Origin: Amblyomma americanum
Taxonomy: Eukaryota > Arthropoda > Arachnida > Ixodida > Ixodidae
DNA length: 64,000 bases
NCBI RefSeq assembly: GCF_052857255.1
Contig: NC_135505.1
Coordinates: 141,520,343 to 141,584,342, forward strand
Direction of reading: 5' to 3'
The translations under genes were made by a program, and so were the position numbers. The notes under the pieces are model-generated. The model made no database searches. It worked only from the letters and a program-made list of their open reading frames with translations, and was not told the DNA's origin. Below are positions 23,432 to 35,625 of the stretch, piece after piece (position 1 is the first letter of the stretch; the number at the start of each line of letters is the position of its first letter).

Positions 23432-23690
23432 TAGTCAGATACAACTCAAGAACAAACCAGTTTTTCTCTGTCAAAGAACACCCCCCCCCCCCCCCCCCCC
23501 CCCAACCAATGGCGTCGGCCGATTCTCAACAACCTGCTAGCTTGAGAATGCAGGGAGTGGCAGATGAAATGGGATAGTCCCGTCCCTGCATTGCCAGGCT
23601 GGCAGGTTCATGAGAATTGGCCAACGCCATTGGCTGGAAGATGGTCCTTTGTCGGGGAAAAGCTGCTTCGTTCTCGAGTTGTATCCTACA
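23432..23690. mobile_element. Palindromic MITE, copy 1
   Basis: The two ends are inverted copies: TAGTCAGATACAACTCAAG on the left and its near complement on the right, continuing through CCAATGGCGT-type blocks for over 100 bp per arm. A run of 23 C (23481-23503) interrupts the left arm. Same family as 48488-48730. It sits just beyond the stop of the P-like gene, so may be in its 3' untranslated region. Confidence 0.8.
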
Positions 23691-23764
23691 ACATGCAAAG
23701 ATATTCTGTGGAAGCATATACAGGAACATTGGCTGAGGTTACTCGGAAGACTGTAATGAAGAGA

Positions 23765-26700
23765 TTAACAGACATTTTCGCTTAGAATTCGCATCCCAGC
23801 ACATTTAGACCCACACTTCCCAGGCTGTTGCAATTTCAACAAAAGCTGTGCATTCTTTTCTCTAATAGCAAACCTTAGCCTGCACAAAAAAAAATGGCTT
23901 ATGGCTTTTGATGCCACATTATGGCATGATGGGAATTTGCCAAAGGACTGGAATTTCTCTTCGGCTGCCTTTTTCAAGCTGTCTAATTGGCATTTTGACT
24001 CTAGTAAGAGAGCCTCGTTGGCTCGAAAGAGCTGCTCACATGAGTGCAGCAGCCCCAATAGAGTGTCCGAAGGAACCTTAAGCGGGTTTCGCCCCTGCCT
24101 TACGTAGCACTTAAGGGCCACCAACTCAGGCACCTCCTTGTCTCGATCAATGATGCTGGCGCGGCACTGCTGGCAGAGCTTGTACTTATGGACAACCGCG
24201 TAGGCAACATAGCCAGCAAAGTACGCTAGGCTATCCTCTTCTTCCTTGCATAGCTCTAGGACTCCATCTAGACTTACGTCCACAATGTCGTCCACAGAGT
24301 GTCGAGTGAAGTCCTCTCTATTGGTCAAGAAGGCCAGAAGATCATGTGAGTCATCAGCTGAATAAGAGCTGTGCCGACTAGGCTATGAAAACTGCGCCAG
24401 CACAATAATCCTAAACGTGGTCTTAAATTCTCTGGCTCGTGGAATAGGAGTCTTCAGCCTGACGGTGCTGAATAGGTTTTCGAGGGCATCCTGGCTCAGC
24501 CTGCTCAGCATCAGGAACCTGAAATTTTGTTTAACAATGTAATTCTCCCTGAGCTGTAAAGCACAAAATGTTGATAATATAACGCCTGTCTGAACCGGCT
24601 TCCAAGATTCTTTTCCTAGCTTGTCAGTGATTAACAGGTCGGTGAAAATGGTCACAAACTGTTTCAGAAAGCTTTTAGCTTCATCTGCCTTCTGTGGGCA
24701 GATTTCGCTTAGTGCAGTTTTTCGTGTTCGCGAGGTCATAATGCTAAACCATCTAAAAACCTGTTCTATAAAAAATGCAGTTGTCAGAGCTTCCTTAGCC
24801 AGGTGGTGTTTCTGCACCAGGTACCACAGGCCTGCAGCAGTGGCATGGTGCAACAGAGCATGTGCTGACGCCACATTCATTTTCTCAAAATGATTGGGGC
24901 CCAAGTCCCGGAGCTTCAAGTGAGGCATGAGCTTGAGTTTATGCCTGGCATCAATTTCACAAGCTTGCCTTACGCATTCCAGGGAGACCTGCAAAAACCA
25001 CAAATCCACTTGAGAGCCCCCGCAACAGTGATAATGGTTGGTTACTCTGCTGCATTAATGAATAAAAGTGCCTTCGGCTACGTTTCTTACCTACCCTTGT
25101 AACTAACTCTGAAAGCAGAGGTCTATTGGCCATGCAGTACAAAAAGCTTATTGAAAGCATTAATAGCCTCAGGAGAACAATGTAGCAGCTATTTGCCCTT
25201 AAATTAGAAAAATCTAAAAAAAAATGTAATAATAAAACAATTACTCAATGGCATACATAGAAGCGCAGCCATACTGCTTCTACATAAGCTCCATAGCTGA
25301 AAAAAATTTAATCCTAGTCTGGGGTTCGAACTCAGGACCATGCCTCACCGAAGCAGTTACTTTGCCAAATGAGCTATATGGTTGGGTGACAGTGAATTCA
25401 TAAACGATTCGAAGTGGGAAGTTCGTTCAGGACCAAAAGAAATATAGTGTATACCTTTCCTTTGTAACCGTATGACTTCGCTGGGTGGATGCTAATGAGT
25501 AATTAGTCTCTTATTACAAATCTACTCTGCCTTCATGTATTCCCTTGAATATTGGACCAAAATAAACAGCAGTGTGTGTGAAAATACTTATCACAAGCCC
25601 CCTTTCGACTTTATTGAGGTAGTTAAGCCCTGCAACTTCTGGAGTCAAGCAACAGGTTTCTGCGGTATAGCAAAACAATGCGCCTTCACAGGGCAAAAAA
25701 CATGCACAAACATATATGGTACTCTGCTCCTTTCATTAGCCGCTAAATGCACAACTCTCCGTATGACTGGGTTTGCACTGCTTTGCGAACTGTGCTTCCA
25801 ACACATCTTGCACTCATGGTGAGACATAGCAATTTTTTCCCAAGGTGTATACTTTAATTTCAATCACTAGGGTAACTAGTGCTGATTGCGCATTCAAGTT
25901 GAAACGTATTTCAAACCTACAACTATGTGAATAAAGCTGTAAGTACTATTAAATCCAATAACAAAGACCCCATTAAAAAGGAACAACTGTATATGCAATC
26001 TGGATCTTTGTCAAAAGCTTCAAACAAAGCTGGCTTGTTCCAATTTGGAATTGCGCAACTTTGCTCTGCACTTTTGCGCACACAAAAATCAGAACATATC
26101 TAGCACACAATTTGTGCAGCTTGCCTTGTTTGTTGGCAGGCTGTGCTTCAGAACTGTGGACTTGTCCAGAATGAGGTGCTGTCCTCGAACAAGGTGGCCC
26201 CTCAAGTTTTTAAGTAGGTGTGGGGCACCAGCTAGGAAGTGGAGCCGCCTTCCTCCGCCACAAGGATGGGGGCATGACAAACTCGGCTTCCCGTATTTAG
26301 TGATTTGGATGCCACACAGACGCCAGATGGCCATGTTGCCTGGCCCCATGTCAGTGACAACTGCGCCGATCATTATCCCCAGATCCTCCGCACGGTGAAT
26401 GATTTGAAACAGGCAGCTTTTTACCTCCTACGCACTGAAAGAGGATGCTGCGAGAAAAGCAAATTAGGTGTCAGATATGAAAAGAGCAATATTACACGAT
26501 AGAGTATCATCTTATTACAATGCATGACCAAAATTTCCTTACAGAAAAGTACACGATTTTTAGAACACAGCTGTACATATCGCCTCCAAGTATGCATGTT
26601 AAGTGCCAGCCTTCACTGTGCAAGGTACAACTCATAGTTTAATTTTCTTAAGAGTAACTACGAATTATCATTTGCATCCTGGCAAGAACGCTTCCCCTAA

Positions 26701-29700
26701 ATTAAATATTATATGTGGACGTACCACAAGCCCCGCGTGCTTAGTGTACACCTTTGAGAACACTCATTTATCGTATTAAACAACTACTGTTGGTCTTTTT
26801 TTTTTTGTGACCGTGACACTGCCAGCTGGGGTTAAATGAGTGTCAAGTAAGTGCCGCCATTGATATGAAAATTAATCAAGAAAACATGACTGTTTTTGAG
26901 TGCGTCTTCCTGCCAGCTTACAGGTGCAATTATTTTTTCTGTTTGCGTCATTTTTATCTTGTACAGATCTGCATGGAAACATACTCTTGCTTTCATTTGT
27001 GGCACCCTGTGAAACCAATGATCCGGGATAAAACTATCCAGTCACTTACATGTGAAATGGTAAGCCACCGCTTGTTTCCACCAGCTTGTTAGGCCAGCTA
27101 GCATGAAAACCAGCGCGTGCGTAGCAAGTTCCTGTTTGGCAGCTGGGCTAGAAGGGCTTATTGTTGGTTGTCCTGAAAAATCCGGGCACTGATAATCAAA
27201 TCAATGTGCACACAACTAAAAACCAAACGAGGATAGCATGACTTTAAAGCAGCAACCTTCTGTTCCAATTCGATACCTGTGCATGGTTCTTATTACCACA
27301 AGTGCTAAAAGCATTCAAAGTGTCACAGCCAGCAGTGTTTAATGTATGGAATGGCATACTGACAACCAATTCCACCGTTTATAAGCATTTTGTCTGAAGT
27401 ACATTGGAGAAGTCCTGCCGTGCAATGGACTTCTGAAGTTCCCAATAACTCTTTATGCAAAACTGATTCAGCATGCTGGCATCAATGTGAAGCCTTTGTT
27501 AAGATATTTTCCCTACCTATAATACATCCTGTTGATGCATCGTAATCAAGCCCAGGTGAGATTTGCATCTCATCCATTATAATGCAGGCATGTTTCTCTT
27601 CTTGAGCCATTGTAGCCACCTTCTCCGTCAGGGCAACAAAAACCTCCTCCAGGATCCCTGCACAAGCACAGATGTTGTTGAACAAACACAGCGATGAGGT
27701 TGTGAGCTTCAGAGTTAAAGGAGTAAAATTTACCAGGCCTGAACTTTATGTGCTCCATGTGGTTTTGCAATGTCCTTGTTGCTGGCAAGGGAAGAACATT
27801 CTCCTTGACAAACTCATAACCTTTTTTACCACAAGCAACCTTCAGGTGAAGTGCTTTTTGAAGAGTTTCCTGCGACCACGAACCTCCTCTCATTGAGCCC
27901 TTTTCTAACGCCTTAATTTGGTCCTCAGAAAGGATGCGGCCCACAGCCTCACGGAGCTTATCCCTCTCCTTCTCAGCTTTGCGCCGACGTTTTTGCTCCA
28001 GGTTGTGTCGTCCCTCCAGATCAAGCACCCGTTCTGTTTGCCAGGGTCCTGCAGAGATAAAAATGCAAAACAGCTGGAGCAGGCACTATACTGCTCGCAA
28101 CTAAAGACAGGGAAATGCATTATAGTGAGCAGAATTTTATGCAGTCTAGACAGAAGCTCGTGATTGGCTCACCTTCCAATGCTGAAGGAGGCTGCACTCC
28201 CCTGGGGGTGCAAGGTGTTGCTGGTCGTTCTGTCATTTCATATTCTGAAGGAGGTTGCACTTCAGGAAGTGTGCAAGGAGTCGCGGGTTGCTCTGTTGTT
28301 TCCAATGCTGACGGTGGCTGCACGACAGAAGGTGCGCAAGGTGATGCTGACTGCTCTGTAATTTTCAGTGCTGAAGGAGGCTTTGCTTCAGAAGGTGTGC
28401 AAGGTGTTGCTGGCCGCTCTATCATTTCCAAGCCTGCGGTATTAGGATTATAGAAGGGAAATTACACCGTTCAATTTTCATCTCACATGTTGATGCTGAA
28501 GGCATGTTCTGGACAGACACGAGTAGAGCACACAGGTTCGACCTTTCAGGTCTAACAAATACACAAGAAAAATCAGTGCCTGGTAACTATCATGCACAAG
28601 AAAAACAATTAAATGACCAAGCTGAATGCATTCCCCTGGCGTTGATGGGGCTGACTTTATGGCCGTGCTATTTTCTAGTGGCTGCGAAGGCATGCCTGCA
28701 TGGAGAAGAGTACATTGTTGATCTTTCAATGAATGAAGAGCCCAGAGCAATGCAAGCTTGAGAGTTTATAATTGTAAGCTCACAGGAAAAGATGGTAGGA
28801 ACAGCATCTGGCTTGAGTTGCTTCCTTCCTTTTATGCAGTACCGTTCAAACTGGTCTGCCGTGAAATGATCCTGCATGGAATTATATATACAAGACAAGT
28901 AAAAACAAAAGCAGCATGCACAAACACTGTTTACTGGTTTAGTAAGCTTTAAAAGTTCCATGTGCAACTATCGATTCAGTGTGCACACTCATATGACAGT
29001 TTTCTGTATGTCCGCCGCGCTGGGAGACGTCAAATAGCAATAATACACTGGCACACTGCGCGCGATTTTTTTCATCGCGTTAGACATTCACTAGCTTGTT
29101 AATTTGCTGCCAGGAATTTAATCGCGGCTTCCCGGTGACAAAACTCGTGCCGAACGAATGGTACCAATCACAGGCAACTGAACTGTAAAAAATGAAACGT
29201 GACACTATAAAAGCGGCCCCAGGATGCGATCTATACTTGTTAAAACTACAACCGACCCGAAAAAAACCTGGACCACCAATAATTCTTCTGCAAGTTGAAC
29301 CTCATCGTTTAATTTCAGATGCACAATAGTATGACGCGAACCTCTGCGCTGAATATTCATATTTAAGTTGACAATGTCAGAGCAAATACAGCGGTGTAGG
29401 TTACTGGGGAAATATGAGGGGAAACGGCCAATAAAATTACTGGCAGGGAAGTAACATGATTCACTGAACAATTAGACGGAAGTCACAATAAAACCAGGAA
29501 ACAAAATAATAAACATTGCTTTTATCGCCACAGCGCAAAAGACGAGGGCGAGACGAGAGACGAGTACAGACTGTACTCGGGGATGTACCCGTCTCTCTTC
29601 TAGCCCTCTGCCCAAGCTTCCACCTTATCTATATACTGCTAACATGTTATGCTAAAAGGGAACACTAGCTGCAGGTAAAACTTACTGCTACACTCGGATC

Positions 29701-30038
29701 TCGCCAGAAATCAGCAGTTCACTGCGCGGAAAGCAAGCAAGAGGTTGGAATAAACAAACAGGCAAGCGCGCAAGGAAATTGACATACATATTGGCCGGTC
29801 ACTCGAAGGTTCAACAACACAGTCATTTTGTAGAAAAACAACGCAAATATTGCATTCAGAGGAAGTCAAGAGAACTTACCTCGCATATTCGAGTTCCTTT
29901 CGGAGCTGCTTTCACGCGTCCCATACGCAAAAGCCAGCGCAATCGCTGACGTACGACTGACCGTCCGGACGGCACTGCGTAAAAAGCTTTGCCGCTTTCG
30001 GTACGGTTCTTGCAGTTTGCCGCACTGCACCCCGTCAT
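23765..30038 (-). CDS. P-element/THAP9-like transposase, nine exons, one in-frame stop
   Basis: A DDE-type transposase gene of the P-element superfamily. Exons (descending): 30038-29880, 28871-28784, 28433-28173, 28048-27734, 27657-27517, 27142-27050, 26968-26922, 26427-26125, 24988-23765. All splice phases agree and the total is 877 codons, close to THAP9. A THAP zinc-finger (CSAANC, then ICE|DHF across intron 1, AVPTIF) should bind DNA. Four 21-residue repeats and a basic coiled-coil-like stretch follow. Candidate catalytic acids: D in IIMDEMQIS (exon 5), D in VVTDMGPGN (exon 8), E in SQDALENLF (exon 9). An in-frame TAG at 24383-24385 (codon 671) cuts off the last 206 residues. Intron 8 begins with GC. 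No terminal inverted repeats were recognised, so element or domesticated gene is undecided. Confidence 0.85.
25300..25395 (-). mobile_element. tRNA-derived SINE head in intron 8 of the P-like gene
   Basis: On the minus strand TATAGCTCATTTGGCA is A-box-like and GAGTTCGAACCCC is a good B-box. The outer ends do not pair into an acceptor stem, so it is not a functional tRNA gene. A T-rich tail follows. Different family from the Ruka-like copies. Confidence 0.6.
28182..28433 (-). repeat. 63-bp in-frame tandem repeat in P-like exon 3
   Basis: Four units, anchored at about 28182, 28245, 28308 and 28371 by CTGAAGGAGG-like sequence, encode 21-residue peptides of the form ERPATPCTPSE...PPSAL. The period is a multiple of three and the frame is kept. 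It lies between the THAP domain and the coiled-coil-like region. Confidence 0.85.
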
Positions 30039-30040
30039 AG

Positions 30041-30345
30041 TTGGAGGCTGCCGTCACTGCGCACTATCAAAGTATATACAACTGGAGCGCACGGAAAAGG
30101 CGGGAACACACCGCACCAGACGCGTCCGACCACGATGGCAGCCGAGAGGGTACTGGGGCTGGCGAGGAACCAGCGTTGTGCCTGGAAAGCCGGCTCCTCC
30201 GCTTAAAAATGGAACAAACGTCGTCAGCGGAATCACGTGACGGCCGCTCCGCGAATGGCGTCAAGGGCGGCGAAAGGAAAACAGTCGCGCAACTCTGCTC
30301 CCTGCGGGAGCATATACAGGAACACTAGTTCGCCTTAGTGTTCCT
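30041..30345 (-). promoter_or_regulatory. Likely promoter region of the P-like gene
   Basis: GC-rich sequence directly upstream of the THAP start codon, with a TATA-like GTATATACT on the minus strand near 30071-30081, an ATCACGTGAT-like E-box near 30232, and a hairpin near 30297. Inferred from position and composition only. Confidence 0.4.
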
Positions 30346-31571
30346 GACAAGGTATACGAAATGAGGGGCCCGTTTGACAAACTTATGAAGGGAGCTGTAA
30401 GGCCGCGCTTCACTAACGCGTACATTTTTTTTTATTCCCTTAGCTTGGGGTCACTGCTGTCCTCCGGTCTACGTGGAGAGCTCTCAGTGAAGCTCCAAGC
30501 TCCCCCCTACCCAAGTGCCCCCCCCCCCCCCCCCCCCCCTCCCCGCAAGCAGTGGCAAAGGCGCTGGAGGCACTGGCTGCTTGACAGCACAGCTGTGACG
30601 GCCGAAGACACCTGGCTTTGTTAAGCGCACCAGGAAAGCATGCGAGGCGCACACAACGAGCACATGGTGTCGCTTGGTCAGGCAGCATTCCCACTGCGGC
30701 AGAATGCGGACCACCTCACATTCCGCGATGGGTCCCCTTTTTTTCTTTTTTTCTGGCATTCTCGATGGCACCGAAGCGTCGCGGTTCTCCGCTGTCTGAC
30801 ATTCCTGCGGCGAGCCAGTGGGTCAGTGGTCCCGCCAATTAGCTAAGACAAAAAAACGCTTCATCCTTCAAGAGGCGACGCGCGGGTGCGGCAGGGAAAG
30901 GGAAAGCATCAAGCGCTAAGGCCGAGAACTCCCCTCGGGGAGAGGGTTTTCAAAATGTTTTCTGTATATGTTTCTTTTTCTTTGTAGCCAAGCGCCGGGC
31001 TCGAAGTTGGGTCCAACCTTCAGGGGCTGTGGCTACCTCCATTGGTTATCGAAGCTTAGGGCGGGCCTCGAAGTATGACCGCCCTAACTTCTTTGTTCGC
31101 AAAAGCTTTAAAATCGCATGTAAAATCATTGGAGGGCAGTCTTGTCTAGTTTAGCTAGAGGCTCCGTGCAGTGGCACGTAATTGTACAGACCTAGACTCT
31201 AACCTCGGGTCGATGAGTAAGGTCTTGTCGAGTTTCTCTGTGTGAGATCTTTCCTTTTAAGTTACAGTTCGACTGTCTGTGTGACTCAACTTGTAACGCA
31301 GTTTGCCAATGTACCATCCTGTAAATATAGTTTCTCTTTGTCTCCATCATCTGGCATCAATCATCCTCTGCTCCTTCAACACCGCCGAATTCACGTTTGG
31401 AGAGGTCCAGTGCCCCTCCAAAGAAACGCAAAGAACCATCTTTGAATTTACTGGAGCCAACAGTCACCGAAACCAAGGTGCATAGGGGAATGTTCTTTTA
31501 TGTGTTGCGCTTATCAGTGGGATATTATAGTACTTAGATTAATAAATCGCTTGAAGAAAATTACTTATAAA

Positions 31572-31573
<2 letters not shown>
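30346..31573. other. No gene recognised; C tract at 30518-30539
   Basis: A run of 22 C and pyrimidine-rich stretches. Sequence from about 30960 to 31400 has the look of an old LTR or untranslated region (CTGTAAATATAGTTTCTC near its end) but no matching copy exists in the window. Short frames only. Confidence 0.3.

Positions 31574-31631
<58 letters not shown>
31574..31631. repeat. (AT)n microsatellite, 58 bp
   Basis: Uninterrupted alternating AT, directly upstream of a perfect 36-bp palindrome and R1 copy B. Confidence 0.95.
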
Positions 31632-31636
<5 letters not shown>

Positions 31637-31646
31637 GGCCCTGGCT

Positions 31647-31682
31647 CTCCATTACCCTGTCCTGCAGGACAGGGTAATGGAG
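31647..31682. repeat. Perfect 36-bp palindrome
   Basis: The left half CTCCATTACCCTGTCCTG is followed at once by its exact complement, with no spacer. It lies 15 bp from the (AT)n tract. Confidence 0.95.
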
Positions 31683-32515
31683 TTACTAAGTGTCACAGTT
31701 ACTAATCGCTTTGTATATAAGTACAGAATATATACCGTTGCCTTCCTACAAGTCACTGGGAAGTATCAACTAATAGTGTCGGTTCAGCTTTTCTTGGAGC
31801 TGCAAGTCATTGTGTAGGACCTCCTGATAATGTGTTGTCATTGGATGTATTTAGTACTGCATGCATATTCAGTTCAATAAATGCTCATAGATTGTTGGTG
31901 CACTGGCTGCGGCTAGCCGTGTGTTTTATAACACCAAGTATTTCACAAGTACAATGGCGTATCTATACGCAGGACTTGTGCAAAGTATGCTTTCTGTACA
32001 AAGTGGGGAATATAAGAAAAACACCCAACTCCGTTCCTAGAGAGCATGGATAAAACAACGCTTGGCAGAAAGGAATGCTCCAAACAATATCCCCACTTTT
32101 TGTCATTATTTGCAGCAGCACCAGGAATTCACTGAATTCACTGGTATCAATTTTGATCGAAGCTGTTCCACTATAAAGGCAACCATAAAGGAGCGTGTGT
32201 TGATTTGCTGAAATCGTGCTGCTGTGCAAAAAGAAGCTCATCATGATCTTGCTGAGGAGAAGCGTTGGAAGGCTATTCAACGAAATGTGTGTGACCAGTA
32301 GATGTCTTTTAACACTATACCCTGCTGTAAATATACTAGTTGCTGCATTAGTTGCTGCAATAGCGTTCTTTTCATTCAGATTGGTGTCCTCCAATTGATA
32401 CCAACATTCGTAAAATAAATGCTGTGCTTCCTGAGCAAACCGGTAATAAATGTTTCATGGGTTCGTTGTGGTCGCCATTGCCTTTAATTGATTTTCGTAA
32501 ATGCGAATCTTACCG

Positions 32516-32662
32516 GACTCGTACCCTTTACTGGTTACTGAAGAAGTCAAGCTGCTTGAGCCAGCCGATATTAGCGTCCTGTTCGAAAGAATGAAGATTG
32601 ATTTTTTCGGCGGTATAGCGGATTTTGCAACTGTCTTGGAGCTCTATCTACCGAATATTTGA
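32516..32662 (+). pseudogene. R1 conserved terminal exon, copy B
   Basis: 48 codons plus TGA, the same length as copies A and C, with VTEEVKLLEPADISVLFERM. The splice acceptor that reads CAG in copies A and C is CCG here, so this copy is probably not spliced correctly. Confidence 0.5.
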
Positions 32663-34009
32663 TACCAGATATTCGTTCAAAATGAAGCACTTCTCTGGGC
32701 TGACCTGCCCACCCCGCCACCAGGTGTTTTGCCTATGATCTCCGATGTTTAGAAGTCTACAAGAGAACTTCAATAAAAACTGTCATACCCGGCAGTTCAG
32801 GACGAAAACATTTTTGAGCGGGAAACAGTTTACGAAGGCAATTTTTTCATACAACGTAAGATATCAGTATAAAAATCAATGTATCCGTCGATCACACGGC
32901 GGCAGTCTTGAATTTCTTTTGCTATTAGCGTTTTTGCTATCGTCAAAAACGTTCCCCCTTGGTTTTCTATGGCAGTCTTAACTGTTCGATGCGATCGATA
33001 GAAAAACTTTAAAGGGAAGATTTTGCTACATATCAGAAAAATTTATCGTTACCTTCAATATTTCCATAACAGCGTGTTACAATTTTTCAATATTCAAAAT
33101 TTTTGTCCAACAACGTTGGACATGATATGTTATCGTTTGCGTGAAATTTCGATTGACGGTTCTTTCCTCCTGATGCATGGAGACACAGTGTTGCTGTGCA
33201 CAAAGCAAGTAGACCCGTGTTTTGTTGCGTGGTTTCTTACTGATAATGCAACAGGTGACTTCCAGTGAATTGCCATGCATGCACAATTGCTTTCTACAAG
33301 TTACTAACTTTTACTAGAGGCAGCAGCCGTTAATGATGCTGCTACTAGGAATAGCTTAGTACTGCATACGGTTGTGCTCGTAACTAGGTTTTTCTAAAAG
33401 AGTTATTAATGGTCACAGGTCAAAAAGTAGTGCTCGTTACTAGTTTTTTTTCTGACGAGGTTAATTATGCCTACCATCTCTGGCCTAGTAACGGTCACTA
33501 GCATTCCGTTTACTACCTGCAGTTACCAAGAACCTAGCAACACATGCGACTAGCACTTACTAGGTTTGCCTTAGTAAGTAGCACGACCTTTCTTTAAGAG
33601 TGTAGTATTAAGCTCCCCCACTTCTCCATGGCTAAGTCCAGCAGTGAGAAGAAAATTGCAATATACGTGTCACTTAACTGGTACAACTCTTTATGTAAAA
33701 AAATTCAGAATAATTCCAGCGCTTTCGGGCATACAATTACATGCGTCTACTGAATGTAGCACTTTCGCGTTGTCAGCTTGGAGGTGAGTAGATGCGCGGT
33801 ATAGTGGACAGCGTAGTGATCACATTACTCTTGTTTTATTTCTTAAAACTCAGTTTTCTCCGACAAAACTCCTCCAGTTTCCAGTCCATAAGCCTGAAAT
33901 ATTTACTTCGGCGCGAAATCAGCAACGCGACATGAAAAATAATTTCTCGCACGTTAATTTTCATCGGGGGCATACCGAAATACTCGCGCCCAAATTTGCA
34001 TATAGACCG

Positions 34010-35625
34010 TTTACAGCATGCAGTTATTCCCTTTGATGCCAGATGGCGCCACAGATGCGCTTGGAACACGGCGCCATTACGAGCCTCGTAAGTTGCCAGC
34101 GTGCGCGCCTGGACGCAATAACACAAATATCGCGGCTGGCTGCCGAAGTTTTCTTTCTGCGATGATGGGGAAAGGCCGACGAAATACACGCTGTGTTGTG
34201 GAATGCAAGAATTGCGACAGAGAGTTAAAGGGGCGGGATGCGATCGTTTGAGAGCTTAAAGGAACCGAGCTGCACAAGGACATGCTTCCCCTGCGCGCGC
34301 GTTCGCCATGCGCCCTTTCCGAACGGGCGAACGCAACAAACACGTTCGCCAGCGCTAGATAGCCAATACAGAAAGAAAGGCTTCGATCTTAGAAACTCTG
34401 CGAGGGTAAGTGCAAAACATTACCGCACGAACAGGCTGTTCCGCCACCGAAACCCCCACTTCGTGCTTTCAGTTGCTGTACAGTTGCGTCTGCGTGTGTA
34501 GCGAGACCCCCGTGACCGTAAGTTAAGGCGTGCGGCCATTATAACAAGAGCGCCCGAGGCCGAAATAGGAACGGAAAAAAAGGAAGACTTACGCTATACC
34601 GCTACTGCGTACAGATTGTGCAGAGTACAGCCGTGCGCTTACCGTGCATTGCATGCCTTCTTGTGTGCTACTGATGAACTTCGCGCCGAGTAGCGCGGTT
34701 CTCGTGGACCATATTCGGAATAAAGCGTTTGCGTTACGGCTGCTGTGCCGGGTTGTTGTCACTTGCTCGTGGTCCATGCAACACAGTCACTAAAAGTAAC
34801 TCCGAAGGCCAGAGCTCAGAGTGAAGCTGATTACTTATCACCAACGAGACCTGGAGCATCACGTCCGCATATCGAGCGTGGAGCGTACCACAATTTTATA
34901 TGTGAGGCTGACAATATTGTGAACTTCGTGCAGTGTGAACGCGTTGCCGTGCGCGCGTTATAACAATTATAGCGCTGAATACCTAGAAACGATTGCACGC
35001 CAGGTCGTGCAGGCTGCTTGATGCATGGTACTGCTACCATGGTAGTTAACATTTTGTGTGTATCTTTTTTGTCGCCTTTCTGTGTTTAACAAACCTGCAG
35101 AAAGTATTCTATAGGTTTCCTACGCGCCGTTAACAGGTTGTAAACAAATGCGTACGATGTGCATATGTGAGCATTTTAGAGCGGTGTCTGCATGCAAGTA
35201 CGAAATAGGACAACGACCTGCGCTGCCGCTGGGGCATTACACCTTAGCGTTTTAGATAATAACAAAAAAACATTCAGCAAAGCTTCCCGCGGATGCAAAT
35301 ACAAGCATTCAGACGATCCATTCGTTGGCTCGAAGAAGCGGAGAGCCGAGCGGCTGTCCGCGACATGAAGCCCGATCATGATTTCACGCCTGTGATCAAA
35401 TTAGGGTTCTCACATGTCCTTCGAATCTCTGGACAAACGATAGTGTCGTCTTCCCAGTCGTTTACAACCGTATCAGCCGAAACACAGCCGGCCAGAACCG
35501 AACCATCAGGCGCAGAAGCCGTCGCGGCGAGGCGCGCGCCGAGCAGTCAGGAGGCGTGTAATGGCGGCGGGATCACGTGATCAAAGATGGCAGCCCCCAT
35601 GATACGCCGCTGTAAAGCGTCTATA
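34010..35625. mobile_element. TIR-bearing insertion in R1 copy B
   Basis: The left end TATAGACCGTTTACAGC and the complement of the right end TATAGACGCTTTACAGC match at 15 of 17 positions. The other R1 copies lack this 1.6 kb. Inside are CpG-rich stretches and frames of about 75-118 codons; one near 34165 has Cys-X4-Cys-X2-Cys spacing but no family could be named. Probably a non-autonomous or decayed DNA transposon. Confidence 0.55.

Noticed and set aside
25300..25395. Possible tRNA gene in the P-like intron
   Set aside because: The outer ends cannot form an acceptor stem and the T-stem has a mismatch. Best read as a SINE head.
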